DNA from: Lachnospiraceae bacterium
Lineage (GTDB): Bacteria > Bacillota > Clostridia > Lachnospirales > Lachnospiraceae
DNA length: 64,000 bases
Direction of reading: 5' to 3'
Assembly: GCA_031272985.1 (NCBI GenBank)
Contig: JAISSU010000029.1
Span: forward strand, 272,962 to 336,961
Shown: positions 33,669-42,143 of the stretch, piece by piece
Layout: every line of letters starts with the position of its first letter
Position numbering within the stretch: the first letter of the stretch is position 1
The notes under the pieces: model-generated
Databases searched by the model: none
Told to the model about the DNA's origin: nothing
What the model saw: only the letters and a program-made list of their open reading frames with translations
Translations under genes and position numbers: made by a program

Positions 33669-34870
33669 TTCATAAACTGGCATTAATATTCTTTGGTGCG
33701 GCACTTCTTTGTTTAGTTATTGATTTTGCGTCGAGCCGTAAAGCTGTTAAAACGCCGATTGTGCGTTCCGATTACAATGGCATGTCAAAAACAGAAGACT
33801 TCTTAGTAAAAATAGGAAAAAGCAGCGAGAGACTCCCTTTTTCAGTTTCGGTTTCAGCGAGGGAATACGATGATACAGAAATTAAAGAAGTATTTCATGA
33901 ATGTGTGCAGATTCTGGATGAATCAATTTGTGGAGAAAATGAGTCAGTAGATTACATTACCAAAGATATGAAGCTTCCGGAGAATATAGAGGGATATCCT
34001 ATAAGAATCAATTGGACGCTTGACCGCTATGACTTAATGGACGGAAGCGGGAAAATAAAAACCGAAAATATTGACGAAAATGGAGAACTGATAAATCTGC
34101 AGGGATTCATGCATTATGAAAACGACAAGGAACAACAGGCAGTATACAACGTAACGGTTCGGGTCTATCCGAAAAAAGAAGGCGGTTTATCAGGAAAATT
34201 ATCTAAGTTAAAAAAAGCAGTCGCGCAAGCGGACGAAAATGAAAAAACCACGAAAGAACTCGTTCTGCCAAGCAAGCTTGATGGGGAAAGTGTTAATTAT
34301 TACAGACCATTTGATACAAGAGGTTTTGCGATGATAGGTATGGCGGCGGTGCTATTTATGATTCCGTTTTTATTATCAAAGGAAAAAGTAAAGGAAAAAG
34401 ATAAGAAGAAGCGAGAACAAATGCGGATGGACTATCCGGAAATAGTCAGTAAATTTACACTATTAACAGGGGCGGGACTAACGGCAAAGAATGCCTGGAG
34501 AAGGATCGTTTCTGATTATGAAGCTAATAAAAAGCGTACAGGATTACGCTATGCGTATGAGGAAATGAGGACTACTTGCAATGAAATGCTAAGCGGGGTA
34601 CCCGAGATCAGAAGTTATGAAAATTTCGGACAGCGCTGCGAGGAGCCTCTTTATCTGAAATTCGGAGCGCTTTTGTCCCAAAATTTACGAAAAGGTACAA
34701 AAGGAATGGGTATTCTCTTAAAAGCTGAGGCTGTTACGGCTTTTGAAGAGAGAAAAGCAAATGCAAAGAGAAAAGGTGAGGAAGCGGGGACTAAGCTCCT
34801 TGCGCCGATGTTTCTGATGCTGAGCGTAGTATTAATCATGGTGATAGTCCCGGCATTTATGTCGATGTAA
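33605..34870 (+). CDS. tadC: Tad inner-membrane platform protein TadC, with large ectodomain
   Basis: This 421-residue protein has membrane segments near residues 25-43, 240-258 and at the C-terminal LLAPMFLMLSVVLIMVIVPA. The T2SSF helical bundle (about 265-400) contains DYPEIVSKFTLLTGAGLTAK and YLKFGALLSQNLRKGTKGMG, as expected for TadC. Between the first two membrane segments lies an insertion of about 195 residues (44-238), mostly charged and probably extracytoplasmic, which ordinary TadC proteins lack. AGGGGTG lies before the ATG. Confidence 0.88.
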   Translation: MFRSLYKRILAGTENYKHRGLIHKLALIFFGAALLCLVIDFASSRKAVKTPIVRSDYNGMSKTEDFLVKIGKSSERLPFSVSVSAREYDDTEIKEVFHECVQILDESICGENESVDYITKDMKLPENIEGYPIRINWTLDRYDLMDGSGKIKTENIDENGELINLQGFMHYENDKEQQAVYNVTVRVYPKKEGGLSGKLSKLKKAVAQADENEKTTKELVLPSKLDGESVNYYRPFDTRGFAMIGMAAVLFMIPFLLSKEKVKEKDKKKREQMRMDYPEIVSKFTLLTGAGLTAKNAWRRIVSDYEANKKRTGLRYAYEEMRTTCNEMLSGVPEIRSYENFGQRCEEPLYLKFGALLSQNLRKGTKGMGILLKAEAVTAFEERKANAKRKGEEAGTKLLAPMFLMLSVVLIMVIVPAFMSM

Positions 34871-34907
34871 CGGGCTTATCATAGATCAGTTAGGAGGATG
34901 TGAAAGA

Positions 34908-35096
34908 ATGAAGAAAATCAGAACGAAAGTACGGAAATTTTTTCAGGTGCTGGAGGATGAACGGGGAATCGGAGTCGTTGAAGTGATTCTTATTCTTGTT
35001 GTTTTGATTGGACTGGTGCTGATATTCAAAACTCAGCTTCGAAGCCTCGTCGAGACTATTTTCCAGAAAATCACCAGTGAAAGTGCCGGAATATGA
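34908..35096 (+). CDS. flp: Flp-type (type IVb) pilin
   Basis: This 62-residue protein has a basic leader, then ERGIGVVEVILILVVLIGLV, a class III prepilin cleavage region (after Gly, with Glu at +4 or +5) followed directly by a hydrophobic helix, and a short tail. This is the architecture of the Flp1 pilin, the major subunit of the Tad pilus. AGGAGG precedes the ATG by 10 bp. Its stop overlaps the start of the DUF5702 gene (ATGA). Confidence 0.88.
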   Translation: MKKIRTKVRKFFQVLEDERGIGVVEVILILVVLIGLVLIFKTQLRSLVETIFQKITSESAGI

Positions 35097-36508
35097 GCCC
35101 TGACATAGGCGCTAAAACAGCCCCCGGAGGAATAAGCATTTATCTTGCCCTCACATTTATGCTGCTTGTTTCCTTTATGGGGGCAGTATTGGAAAGCGCT
35201 TCACTTCAAAATGCAAAAAATTCAAAGAGGGCGGCACTTAACAATGCGATTGAATCAGTGTTCGCTGAATACAGAAAAGAGCTCTTGGAGGATTATGACA
35301 TATTCGCATTGGAAGCGACTTATGAGGATGGTAGTTATGATGAAGGAATTCTATGGGACAGATTACGGTTTTATGGAGCAAATGATTTTGACCATTCAAT
35401 AAAGAGAATACAGTTTTTGACAGATAATGGCTGCACCGGCTTTTTGGATCAGGTTATTGCATTCATGCAGCATAAATATGGTTTGGATTATATAGGTGGT
35501 ATTGTACAAAAAACTGAAGCCGTGGAATTATACGAAGATCAGGCCAGTGCATATGAAGAGGAATTTTCCGGTGTATCACATGAAGTGGAGGCAGTTTCTG
35601 AAGTAGAGGCGAATGCTGCCGGGAATCAAACCGCAACGGACGCGCAAAACAAATCGGGTACGGAGATTTCCTCATCAGACATAGAAGAAGTGTTAAGTAG
35701 ACCGATTCTATCAATGGTAAAGCCTAAAGATATGGAAGTTTCGGATAAAAGTGCCGAACTTTCAGAGCTTCCTTCACATAGGGAGCTTCGCAAAGGAAGC
35801 GGAGGGTTCTCGGATTTTGAAGATAATTTAATCGCAAAGGGGCTCACAGGAGAATACCTTCTTGAACACTTTGGAAATGCCGCTCACCCGAAAGAGAACA
35901 GAGGCTTAAGTTATGAGATTGAATATATTTTGTGCGGGTCATCAAGCGACAAGGTAAATCTACAAAAAATCGCTAACAGATTGGTATGGATAAGATTTGT
36001 TCTTAATTATATGTACATTCAATCAGATAAAGAAAAGAAAAATGAGGCCGAAATAGCAGCTGCCGCAATATCCGTACTTTTGATGAATCCGGAAATTTAT
36101 GAATCACTGTCGGAGATTATACTTTTCGCGTGGGCATATGGCGAGTCATGCATGGATGTGAAATCATTATTGCAGGGCAATCGCGTACCTGCGATGAAAT
36201 CAAAAAAAACATGGCAGTTAGGATTAAAAAGCCTACTGAAGGTCGGCAGTTCAAATGCCAAGTCAGATTCAACTGATGAGGAAGGCGGACTTTCGTATGA
36301 AGATTACTTAAGGGCATTTTTATTAATTTCGAAACAACAGAAAAAGGCCATACGTGCTTTGGATATGATAGAGCTTACGTTAACGCGAGAGAAGGGATTG
36401 GATTTCTTTAAAGTCGATCATTGTATTGAAAAAATCGAAATTGAAAGCACCGCTCATTTAAGGAAGGGTATTAATTACAGCTTTCCCACATATTTCGGGT
36501 ACAACTAA
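35093..36508 (+). CDS. DUF5702-like Tad-locus pseudopilin/surface protein
   Basis: This 471-residue protein has one N-terminal hydrophobic helix (ISIYLALTFMLLVSFMGAVL, about residues 14-33) followed by ESASLQNAKNSKRAALNNAI, the TadE/TadG-like start, then a long charged ectodomain with YRKELLEDYDIFALEATY typical of DUF5702 proteins in clostridial Tad loci. It is likely exported and anchored, perhaps as a minor pilin-associated protein. Translation is coupled to flp by a 4-bp overlap. Confidence 0.8.
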   Translation: MSPDIGAKTAPGGISIYLALTFMLLVSFMGAVLESASLQNAKNSKRAALNNAIESVFAEYRKELLEDYDIFALEATYEDGSYDEGILWDRLRFYGANDFDHSIKRIQFLTDNGCTGFLDQVIAFMQHKYGLDYIGGIVQKTEAVELYEDQASAYEEEFSGVSHEVEAVSEVEANAAGNQTATDAQNKSGTEISSSDIEEVLSRPILSMVKPKDMEVSDKSAELSELPSHRELRKGSGGFSDFEDNLIAKGLTGEYLLEHFGNAAHPKENRGLSYEIEYILCGSSSDKVNLQKIANRLVWIRFVLNYMYIQSDKEKKNEAEIAAAAISVLLMNPEIYESLSEIILFAWAYGESCMDVKSLLQGNRVPAMKSKKTWQLGLKSLLKVGSSNAKSDSTDEEGGLSYEDYLRAFLLISKQQKKAIRALDMIELTLTREKGLDFFKVDHCIEKIEIESTAHLRKGINYSFPTYFGYN

Positions 36509-36672
36509 TCGCAGAAATAAGTAACCTAGTGAATTAAGTCATACGAGTTAAGCGCCTTTGCATTAAACTCTACGTATTCTTTTAAGGATACAACTGCGCT
36601 GCGAAAAGGAGCAGGTGATTAATCAATTGTAAAAATCCCATTAATAAAAAAATAGAAGGAGGTTTTCAACCT

Positions 36673-37479
36673 GTGAAACAAATAAAACTCAAATCTATTA
36701 ATTCAAAAAGACAATCTGATATTAATCAAAAATCGCCTGCTTCTTTTCGCGGCGCAAGTATTACGATTGAGGCTGCACTCACAATACCGTTGTTCTTTTT
36801 TGCGGTGGTCGCATTTCTTTATCTATTTGAAATATCAGCTATTTCTACCTCGGTAAAGAGCGGATTGCAATATGCCGCGAAAGAAACGGCTTCACAAAAA
36901 GATATTCTTCCCGCGCTTTTGCGCTTCAATACAGAAAAATTGGTCGTGGAAGGAATCGGAGAAGACAGACTAATGCGTAGCATTGTGGTCGGAGGAAAAA
37001 ACGGGATTGATTGTTCGGGATCAAATCTTTGGTCAGGCGATGGGATATATGAGCTAAAGGCGAGCTATAAGATAAAGCTCCCTGTTCCGGTTTTTAACAT
37101 ACCTGAGCTAAAGTATAGTGAATCCATAAGAGTAAAGGAATGGAGCGGATATTCACCCTCATGGTTTCATAAGGACGAAGAGACAGTATACGTGGCGGAA
37201 TATGGAATTGTCTATCATAAGAATTATTATTGTCCGTATCTCAATCCTTCTATAAAACCTGTGACATCCGGTCAGTTGTCCTCGCTTCGCAACAAAAACG
37301 GCGCGAAATACTATAAATGTGAAAGGTGCGGCGCGTCACTTCTCGGGATCTACTATGTTACGGATTATGGCGACAGATATCATTCGTCACTTAATTGTTC
37401 GGGATTAAAAAGAACAATTTACGCCGTAAAAAAATCAGAGGTCGGTGGGAAAGGAGCTTGTTCGAAATGCGCGAAATAG
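36673..37479 (+). CDS. TadE-like pseudopilin with C-terminal Cys-rich metal-site domain
   Basis: This 268-residue protein has a cytoplasmic basic segment, a TadE-type membrane helix (ASITIEAALTIPLFFFAVVA, about residues 28-47), an ectodomain, and an unusual C-terminus with two clusters: CERCGASLLG and YHSSLNCSGLKR...CSKCAK. The latter resembles small zinc-binding modules seen at the ends of surface nucleases and Ada-like proteins. Start is GTG at 36673 with GAAGGAGG 11 bp upstream. It overlaps the prepilin peptidase gene by 13 bp. A minor pilin that stabilises itself through metal or disulfides is inferred. Confidence 0.8.
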   Translation: MKQIKLKSINSKRQSDINQKSPASFRGASITIEAALTIPLFFFAVVAFLYLFEISAISTSVKSGLQYAAKETASQKDILPALLRFNTEKLVVEGIGEDRLMRSIVVGGKNGIDCSGSNLWSGDGIYELKASYKIKLPVPVFNIPELKYSESIRVKEWSGYSPSWFHKDEETVYVAEYGIVYHKNYYCPYLNPSIKPVTSGQLSSLRNKNGAKYYKCERCGASLLGIYYVTDYGDRYHSSLNCSGLKRTIYAVKKSEVGGKGACSKCAK

Positions 37480-37886
37480 GTATTGGAGTATTTGCGGCAA
37501 TCTTAATTGCATTGTCGATATGGGATTTTCTGACAAGAAAGGTTCCCGTGGTAGTCTTAAGCGGTGCCGTTATTCTGGCAATTATTTATCACATTATTTC
37601 CGCAGACATCAATATTTTTTTGATATTGACAGGAGCGGGAGTAGGGCTTTTATTTTGTCTATTAAGCAGGATTACAAGGCAGAGGATAGGTTACGGAGAT
37701 GGTTTTACGATTTTGTTTTTAGGAATTTTTCAAGGACTATGGGGTATTCTTACCACGCTTTGCGCTGCTTTTATTTTGTTATTGCCTGCGGCAATGATTA
37801 AGTTCATGAGGAAGAAAAGGAACAGCGAGCTGCCGTTTATTCCCTTCTTAGCGGCAGGTTTTATCCTGACAATGATTCTTAATTAA
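37467..37886 (+). CDS. tadV: Prepilin peptidase (TadV/CpaA type)
   Basis: This 139-residue integral membrane aspartyl protease has four to five hydrophobic helices. The two catalytic aspartates lie in WDFLTRKVP (residue about 20) and in the GxGD motif RIGYGDGFTILF. It processes the Flp prepilin and pseudopilins. The ATG at 37467 follows AAAGGAG; it lies inside the end of the preceding gene. The short length, without a methylase domain, is normal for Tad-type peptidases. Confidence 0.88.
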   Translation: MREIGIGVFAAILIALSIWDFLTRKVPVVVLSGAVILAIIYHIISADINIFLILTGAGVGLLFCLLSRITRQRIGYGDGFTILFLGIFQGLWGILTTLCAAFILLLPAAMIKFMRKKRNSELPFIPFLAAGFILTMILN

Positions 37887-37927
37887 TAGAAATTCCAAGA
37901 TAAAAACTGATTAAAGGAAGGTTATGG

Positions 37928-38425
37928 ATGGAGGCGCAATTAATGGCAGGAAGGCTTTTGGGAATAGAGTTAAAAAAAGTGAAATTCAGGTTTGTGAAGG
38001 CAAGCTTTACGATTGAGACTGCTGTCGTTATGAGCGTGATTTTGATAGGTTTGCATATGCTATTACTCGCTATTTTCTATTATCATGATAAGAACATTAT
38101 TGCAGGAGCCGCTTATGAAACGGCTGTAGTGGCGAGCACTAAATTAAGGGAGAAATATAAGGGAAATAAGTTAACGGGGTCGGGGATAGAAGAGGTAAAA
38201 GATGAATCCGAACAATTATTATTTGAGCGGATTAGCGGAAAGTGCCTATTATTCGGGAGCTTTGAAAGAGACGTTGAGATCTCGGATAAAGAAGTGATAA
38301 TTACGGTAAGTGCAAGTCGCGGGCGCTTGCGCACGGATACGGTAAAAAAAGCGGCGGTGACTACACCTGAAAAGAATATAAGGGATAAAAGGAGATTAAA
38401 GGATTTGTTATGGAACGAAGATTGA
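37928..38425 (+). CDS. TadE-like pseudopilin
   Basis: This 165-residue protein has a basic start, then KASFTIETAVVMSVILIGLH and a hydrophobic helix (about residues 25-50), the TadE/pseudopilin prepilin pattern with Glu at +5, and a 115-residue charged ectodomain. AGGAAGG supports ATG 37928; a second ATG at 37943 with GGAGG 8 bp upstream is equally plausible. It is part of the Tad operon and overlaps the DUF6382 gene by 16 bp. Confidence 0.78.
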   Translation: MEAQLMAGRLLGIELKKVKFRFVKASFTIETAVVMSVILIGLHMLLLAIFYYHDKNIIAGAAYETAVVASTKLREKYKGNKLTGSGIEEVKDESEQLLFERISGKCLLFGSFERDVEISDKEVIITVSASRGRLRTDTVKKAAVTTPEKNIRDKRRLKDLLWNED

Positions 38426-39105
38426 TGATAGAAGCAAATGAAAGTTACGCAGAGGACTATCAGATGCGTATGCTTAAAACAAATAGGATAGAAGGAATTC
38501 TGGAGGTGCGTTCAATGATGGCAAACGGACGCGCCAGATTTAGCTATGACATTGACGGAATGGTGTCAATGAAGGCGGCTTTTGAAAAGAGCTCAATTGG
38601 AGGCAAAGAACTGCGTGCTTTATTGGAAAATTTGGCGACAGCAAGAGAAGAAATCGAAAACCATCTTTTGCTTCCCGAAAGGATCCTTCTGTCGCCGGAA
38701 TATATCTTTTGCGGCGAGGAAAGATATCATTTTTGTTATTATCCGATAGGGAGGCAGGATAGCTGGAGCAGTTTTGAAGCATTGGTAGAATTTTTCGTAA
38801 ATAAGATTGATTCGAATGACGCCGATGCCATTCAGATGGCGTTTGCCCTTGAAAAAGGCTGCAAGGAAGGAAATTATAGTATCTCAAAATTAATATCAAA
38901 CGTATTACAGATGAATAAAAAAGAAAGCTTTGAAAAGTGGAAGGAAGAAGGAATGCGGGAAATCTATGATTATGTGGCAGATTTGGATGACGAGATAGAA
39001 CCATTGGAAATAAGAGAAGAAAAGCGAGGGTGGTTTTCGCTGCCGAAATTCAGGAAAAAGCAAAAAAAGAAAGCACTGGATTTTGAGGAATTGTACTCGG
39101 AGTAA
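38410..39105 (+). CDS. DUF6382-type protein closing the Tad operon
   Basis: This 231-residue soluble protein starts YAEDYQMRMLKTNRIEGILE and contains LLLPERILLSPEYIFCGEER and FCYYPIGRQDSWSSFEALVE, the DUF6382 pattern seen at the ends of Lachnospiraceae Tad loci. Related proteins often carry a C-terminal FHA domain; here the protein stops after a basic segment (FRKKQKKKALDFEELYSE), so the FHA part is absent. It might link pilus activity to phospho-signalling, but that is uncertain. The operon terminator follows. Confidence 0.7.
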   Translation: MERRLMIEANESYAEDYQMRMLKTNRIEGILEVRSMMANGRARFSYDIDGMVSMKAAFEKSSIGGKELRALLENLATAREEIENHLLLPERILLSPEYIFCGEERYHFCYYPIGRQDSWSSFEALVEFFVNKIDSNDADAIQMAFALEKGCKEGNYSISKLISNVLQMNKKESFEKWKEEGMREIYDYVADLDDEIEPLEIREEKRGWFSLPKFRKKQKKKALDFEELYSE

Positions 39106-39204
39106 TAGCAAAAAAGCCGTTGACTTGGGTTCATAGAAATTTATCTATAAACACCAAATTAACATTACTAATATCAATTAGACATTTTCATATTGCGCCT
39201 TTAG

Positions 39205-39237
39205 AATAAAACTGTCTTTGTAAAGGGCAGTTTTATT
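39205..39237 (+). terminator. Terminator of the Tad operon
   Basis: AATAAAACTG (39205-39214) and CAGTTTTATT (39228-39237) form a perfect 10-bp stem around a 13-base loop. Confidence 0.7.
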
Positions 39238-39266
39238 TGTTATTGAGAGAGAGTGAGGAAACGAAG

Positions 39267-40097
39267 GTGTCAGAAATTAGGAATGATGAAAATAATATAA
39301 TACAGAATGATTCGCAGGAAACCACGGAAATAGATTCGACAAAGTCCGTTGATTTGCAGCAGGGTAAAAAGAAAAGTGCTAAGAGTAAGTGGATTAGCAG
39401 AGGCATTTTATTAGCTGTCATTGTGATAGCAGTTTTATTGGTGGTATTCGTTAAGCCTGTAAGGGATGGTTTTGCTAAGATTACTTCTATGTTTGCGACA
39501 GGAGATTTTACTGTAATCGGTGATTTTGTGAAGTCTTATGGTGTATATGCGGCGGCAGTTTCATTTTTGTTAATGATTTTGCAGTCGGTCGTGGCGCCTC
39601 TTCCGGCCTTTCTTCTGACCTTTGCGAATGCTAATTTATTCGGTTGGTGGCAGGGAGCCATTCTATCGTGGAGTAGCGCGATGGCAGGCGCGACGGTATG
39701 TTTTTTCATCGCCAGAATCTTAGGGCGCGATGCGGTTATCAAACTTACGAGTAAAGTGGGATTACAACAGATAGACGGGTTTTTTGAAAAATACGGAAAG
39801 AACACGATTCTTATATGCAGACTATTACCATTTGTATCGTTTGATATTGTCAGTTACGCGGCGGGACTGACGTCAATGTCGTTCTGGAGCTTTTTTGTGG
39901 CCACAGGAATAGGGCAACTCCCGGCGACTATTGTTTATTCCTATGTGGGAGGCATGCTGACAGGCGGAGCGAAATTATTTGTAACAGCGCTTCTTATATT
40001 ATTTGCGCTGACCGCTCTGATATTCCTTGCAAGACAGATTTATATGCAGAGAAATAAGAACAAAAAAGAAGGCAAAGAAGAAGGAAAAGAAGCGTGA
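39267..40097 (+). CDS. TVP38/TMEM64 (DedA-like) membrane protein 1
   Basis: This 276-residue protein has a polar N-terminus (1-45), a first helix, then the SNARE-associated/TVP38 domain: MILQSVVAPLPAFLLTFANA, LFGWWQGAILSWSSAMAGAT and the conserved ICRLLPFVSFDIVSYAAGLT. Members are membrane proteins of unclear transport function. The GTG at 39267 follows GAGGAAACGAAG; an upstream TTG falls within the terminator. It heads a plus-strand run that includes an arsenosugar-type gene set, where TVP38 proteins are frequent companions. Confidence 0.82.
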   Translation: MSEIRNDENNIIQNDSQETTEIDSTKSVDLQQGKKKSAKSKWISRGILLAVIVIAVLLVVFVKPVRDGFAKITSMFATGDFTVIGDFVKSYGVYAAAVSFLLMILQSVVAPLPAFLLTFANANLFGWWQGAILSWSSAMAGATVCFFIARILGRDAVIKLTSKVGLQQIDGFFEKYGKNTILICRLLPFVSFDIVSYAAGLTSMSFWSFFVATGIGQLPATIVYSYVGGMLTGGAKLFVTALLILFALTALIFLARQIYMQRNKNKKEGKEEGKEA

Positions 40098-40161
40098 TTC
40101 GACCTGAAACGGGTCTGAATTATAGATTAAGTAATATTAATATTTTAACGGAGGCTTGATT

Positions 40162-40890
40162 ATGAAGAAGAAAATTATTACATTATTGGTTATGGGAACA
40201 CTGGTTTTTAGCCTTATGGCCTGCCAGAAGAAGGAAGAACCCGCAAAGGAAGATACTGCTACGCAGACGGACGATGCAAAAACTGAAAGCACCGGTACTG
40301 AAACTGAAGAAGCGGATTCAACTGATACCATTGATTCGACCACATTCCCGAATATCACGGTTGATTATGCAAAAAAAGAACTCAGCTTTGAAGCTACGGT
40401 AAACGGAACATACTTTACCGAAGGAACTCGCCACGGCATAGTAGCGGCAGATGGCTCTAACGGTGAAAAATCAGTGCTTCGCGCAGTTCCAAAGGCACTT
40501 GATTATGAGGCTGCCTTAACTGCTCTGGGGCTAAAGGGTGATACCGCAGTTGGTTTGGATGATATGAAGTCTTCACCGGCTGACAATATTAGGAACACCG
40601 GCGATCCATTAGAAGTATTCGTAAAATGGGATGGGCAGGATGAGATTCCTTTTAATGAAATATTAAAAGCTGATAAGGATTTTGACTGGAATGTCGTTGT
40701 TACGGGCAATAAGGAAGTGCAGACTTCCACGGGGACGGGATGTATTCTTTGCCTCGACAGTTGTGCGGCCGGGATCAGTGCCAATAATATTCCCGTAGGG
40801 AGCGCGACTTCGGATATAGTTTTCAACGGAAACGCTGATGTCCTTCCTGCCGATGGAACGACTGTAACAGTTATCGTAAGGGCAAAATAA
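40162..40890 (+). CDS. YdjY-like lipoprotein
   Basis: This 242-residue lipoprotein has signal peptide MKKKIITLLVMGTLVFSL and lipobox LMAC, a Thr/Glu/Asp linker (about 20-55), then a YdjY-like domain: FPNITVDYAKKELSFEATVN, the key GTRHGIVAADGSNGEKSVLR segment, DYEAALTALGLKGD and a C-terminal CILCLDSCAAGIS pair of cysteines. YdjY domains are linked with Fe-S and ferredoxin-type membrane proteins. GGAGG lies 9 bp before the ATG at 40162. A membrane protein gene follows with no gap. Confidence 0.75.
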   Translation: MKKKIITLLVMGTLVFSLMACQKKEEPAKEDTATQTDDAKTESTGTETEEADSTDTIDSTTFPNITVDYAKKELSFEATVNGTYFTEGTRHGIVAADGSNGEKSVLRAVPKALDYEAALTALGLKGDTAVGLDDMKSSPADNIRNTGDPLEVFVKWDGQDEIPFNEILKADKDFDWNVVVTGNKEVQTSTGTGCILCLDSCAAGISANNIPVGSATSDIVFNGNADVLPADGTTVTVIVRAK

Positions 40891-41340
40891 ATGCGTATTT
40901 TCAAATGGGTTTATCATTGCTCACTGTGGGCTTTTGTTATAGCAATCACAGCATTTAAAATAACTTGGATTCAAATGAGAGCAAATACCGGCTACTTCTT
41001 TTGGGGTAGCCTGGTGTTGTTTATAGTCTTATCATTGTGGCTGGGCAGAAAACGCGAAATCGGAATCAGGGGAACCGTGGCAAACGTCTTTATATGTTTA
41101 TTATATGGCGTGGCACTCTTCGGCATAAAACGACTTTTGGTTGTACCGGCTTCACTGATAAGGGAGAGCCTGCATATGAATACATTGCAATTTGGGACGA
41201 TTAATCTGGTAATAGCAATTTGGCTGGTATTAGGATTTGCAGTTATTATTACAACAGAGGCGCACAAGAATAAGTGCAAAAGAAAAAACGATCCCACAGA
41301 CTCGTCGGAAGATAACTGCAGTATGGGCGCACAGAAATGA
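40891..41340 (+). CDS. Four-helix membrane protein, unknown function
   Basis: This 149-residue protein has about four hydrophobic helices (residues 8-24, 32-48, 60-80 and 105-125) and a cytoplasmic tail rich in Lys, Asp and Ser. The start codon follows the lipoprotein stop directly and its own stop overlaps the next ATG by 4 bp, so it is in the middle of a coupled operon. No family recognised; a membrane partner of the YdjY-like lipoprotein is possible. Confidence 0.65.
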   Translation: MRIFKWVYHCSLWAFVIAITAFKITWIQMRANTGYFFWGSLVLFIVLSLWLGRKREIGIRGTVANVFICLLYGVALFGIKRLLVVPASLIRESLHMNTLQFGTINLVIAIWLVLGFAVIITTEAHKNKCKRKNDPTDSSEDNCSMGAQK

Positions 41341-42032
41341 AAGTTTTTTTGAGAAAGCATATAAAACTGTTGATATTTGCGGGCATAATCATAATATTAG
41401 CTATTCTGACCAGAATATTTGGTTGGACTTCTTATTTTGACCGGAACCATTTGGAGTTCTTGCAGCGATTGGTTAACGATAATATCTGGCTTGCATCAGG
41501 AATTTATATTGCGATTACGGTAATTGGATGTGTTTTATTGGCGCTGCCCGGCGTAACCTTTGCAATTATCGCGGGTATAGTTTTCGGACCTTGGGTCGGG
41601 ACGCTGCTTTGCGTATTCGCTTCCACGATTGGAGCAGGACTGTCCTTCTTGGCGGGACGATATTTCCTTAAAGACTCTATAAAGCCTATGATAGCGAAAA
41701 ACCGCTGGATTAATAAGCTATTGTTTGATAGCACTGGGCGCAATCAGATTTTCGTACTTATGATAACCAGACTGGTGCCGATTTTCCCGTTTAACCTGCA
41801 GAATTTTGCTTACGGAGTAACGGATATTAAATTCTTGACTTTTGTGGGAGCCTCATTTGTTTTCATGTTGCCGGGGACAGCCGTTTACACTCTGGGGACA
41901 GCCGGCATTGCTTACGCGGGAAACAGATGGCTTTATATAGGAGTCGCGGCTGCTTTGGCAGCGGTGGTGATTATTCTGGGGCGTATTCTAAATAAGCGTT
42001 ACGTACAAAATTGCGAAACCGAAAGTAAATGA
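41337..42032 (+). CDS. TVP38/TMEM64 (DedA-like) membrane protein 2
   Basis: This 231-residue protein with five to six helices carries the TVP38 domain: GCVLLALPGVTFAIIAGIVF, GPWVGTLLCVFASTIGAGLS, FLAGRYFLKDSIK and ITRLVPIFPFNLQNFAYGVT. It is shorter than and clearly different from the first TVP38 protein at 39267. It lies just before the Fe-S and ArsS genes, the position often taken by a TVP38 protein in arsenosugar clusters. Confidence 0.85.
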   Translation: MKVFLRKHIKLLIFAGIIIILAILTRIFGWTSYFDRNHLEFLQRLVNDNIWLASGIYIAITVIGCVLLALPGVTFAIIAGIVFGPWVGTLLCVFASTIGAGLSFLAGRYFLKDSIKPMIAKNRWINKLLFDSTGRNQIFVLMITRLVPIFPFNLQNFAYGVTDIKFLTFVGASFVFMLPGTAVYTLGTAGIAYAGNRWLYIGVAAALAAVVIILGRILNKRYVQNCETESK

Positions 42033-42143
42033 CATTTCATAAGTGAAAGTTATAGAATAATAATAAAGAAATAATTAACATGGTTAAAAGCCGTAGTGAA
42101 AAGATGCGAACCGAGATAGTTGAGTATAGAAGGGCATAAACGC

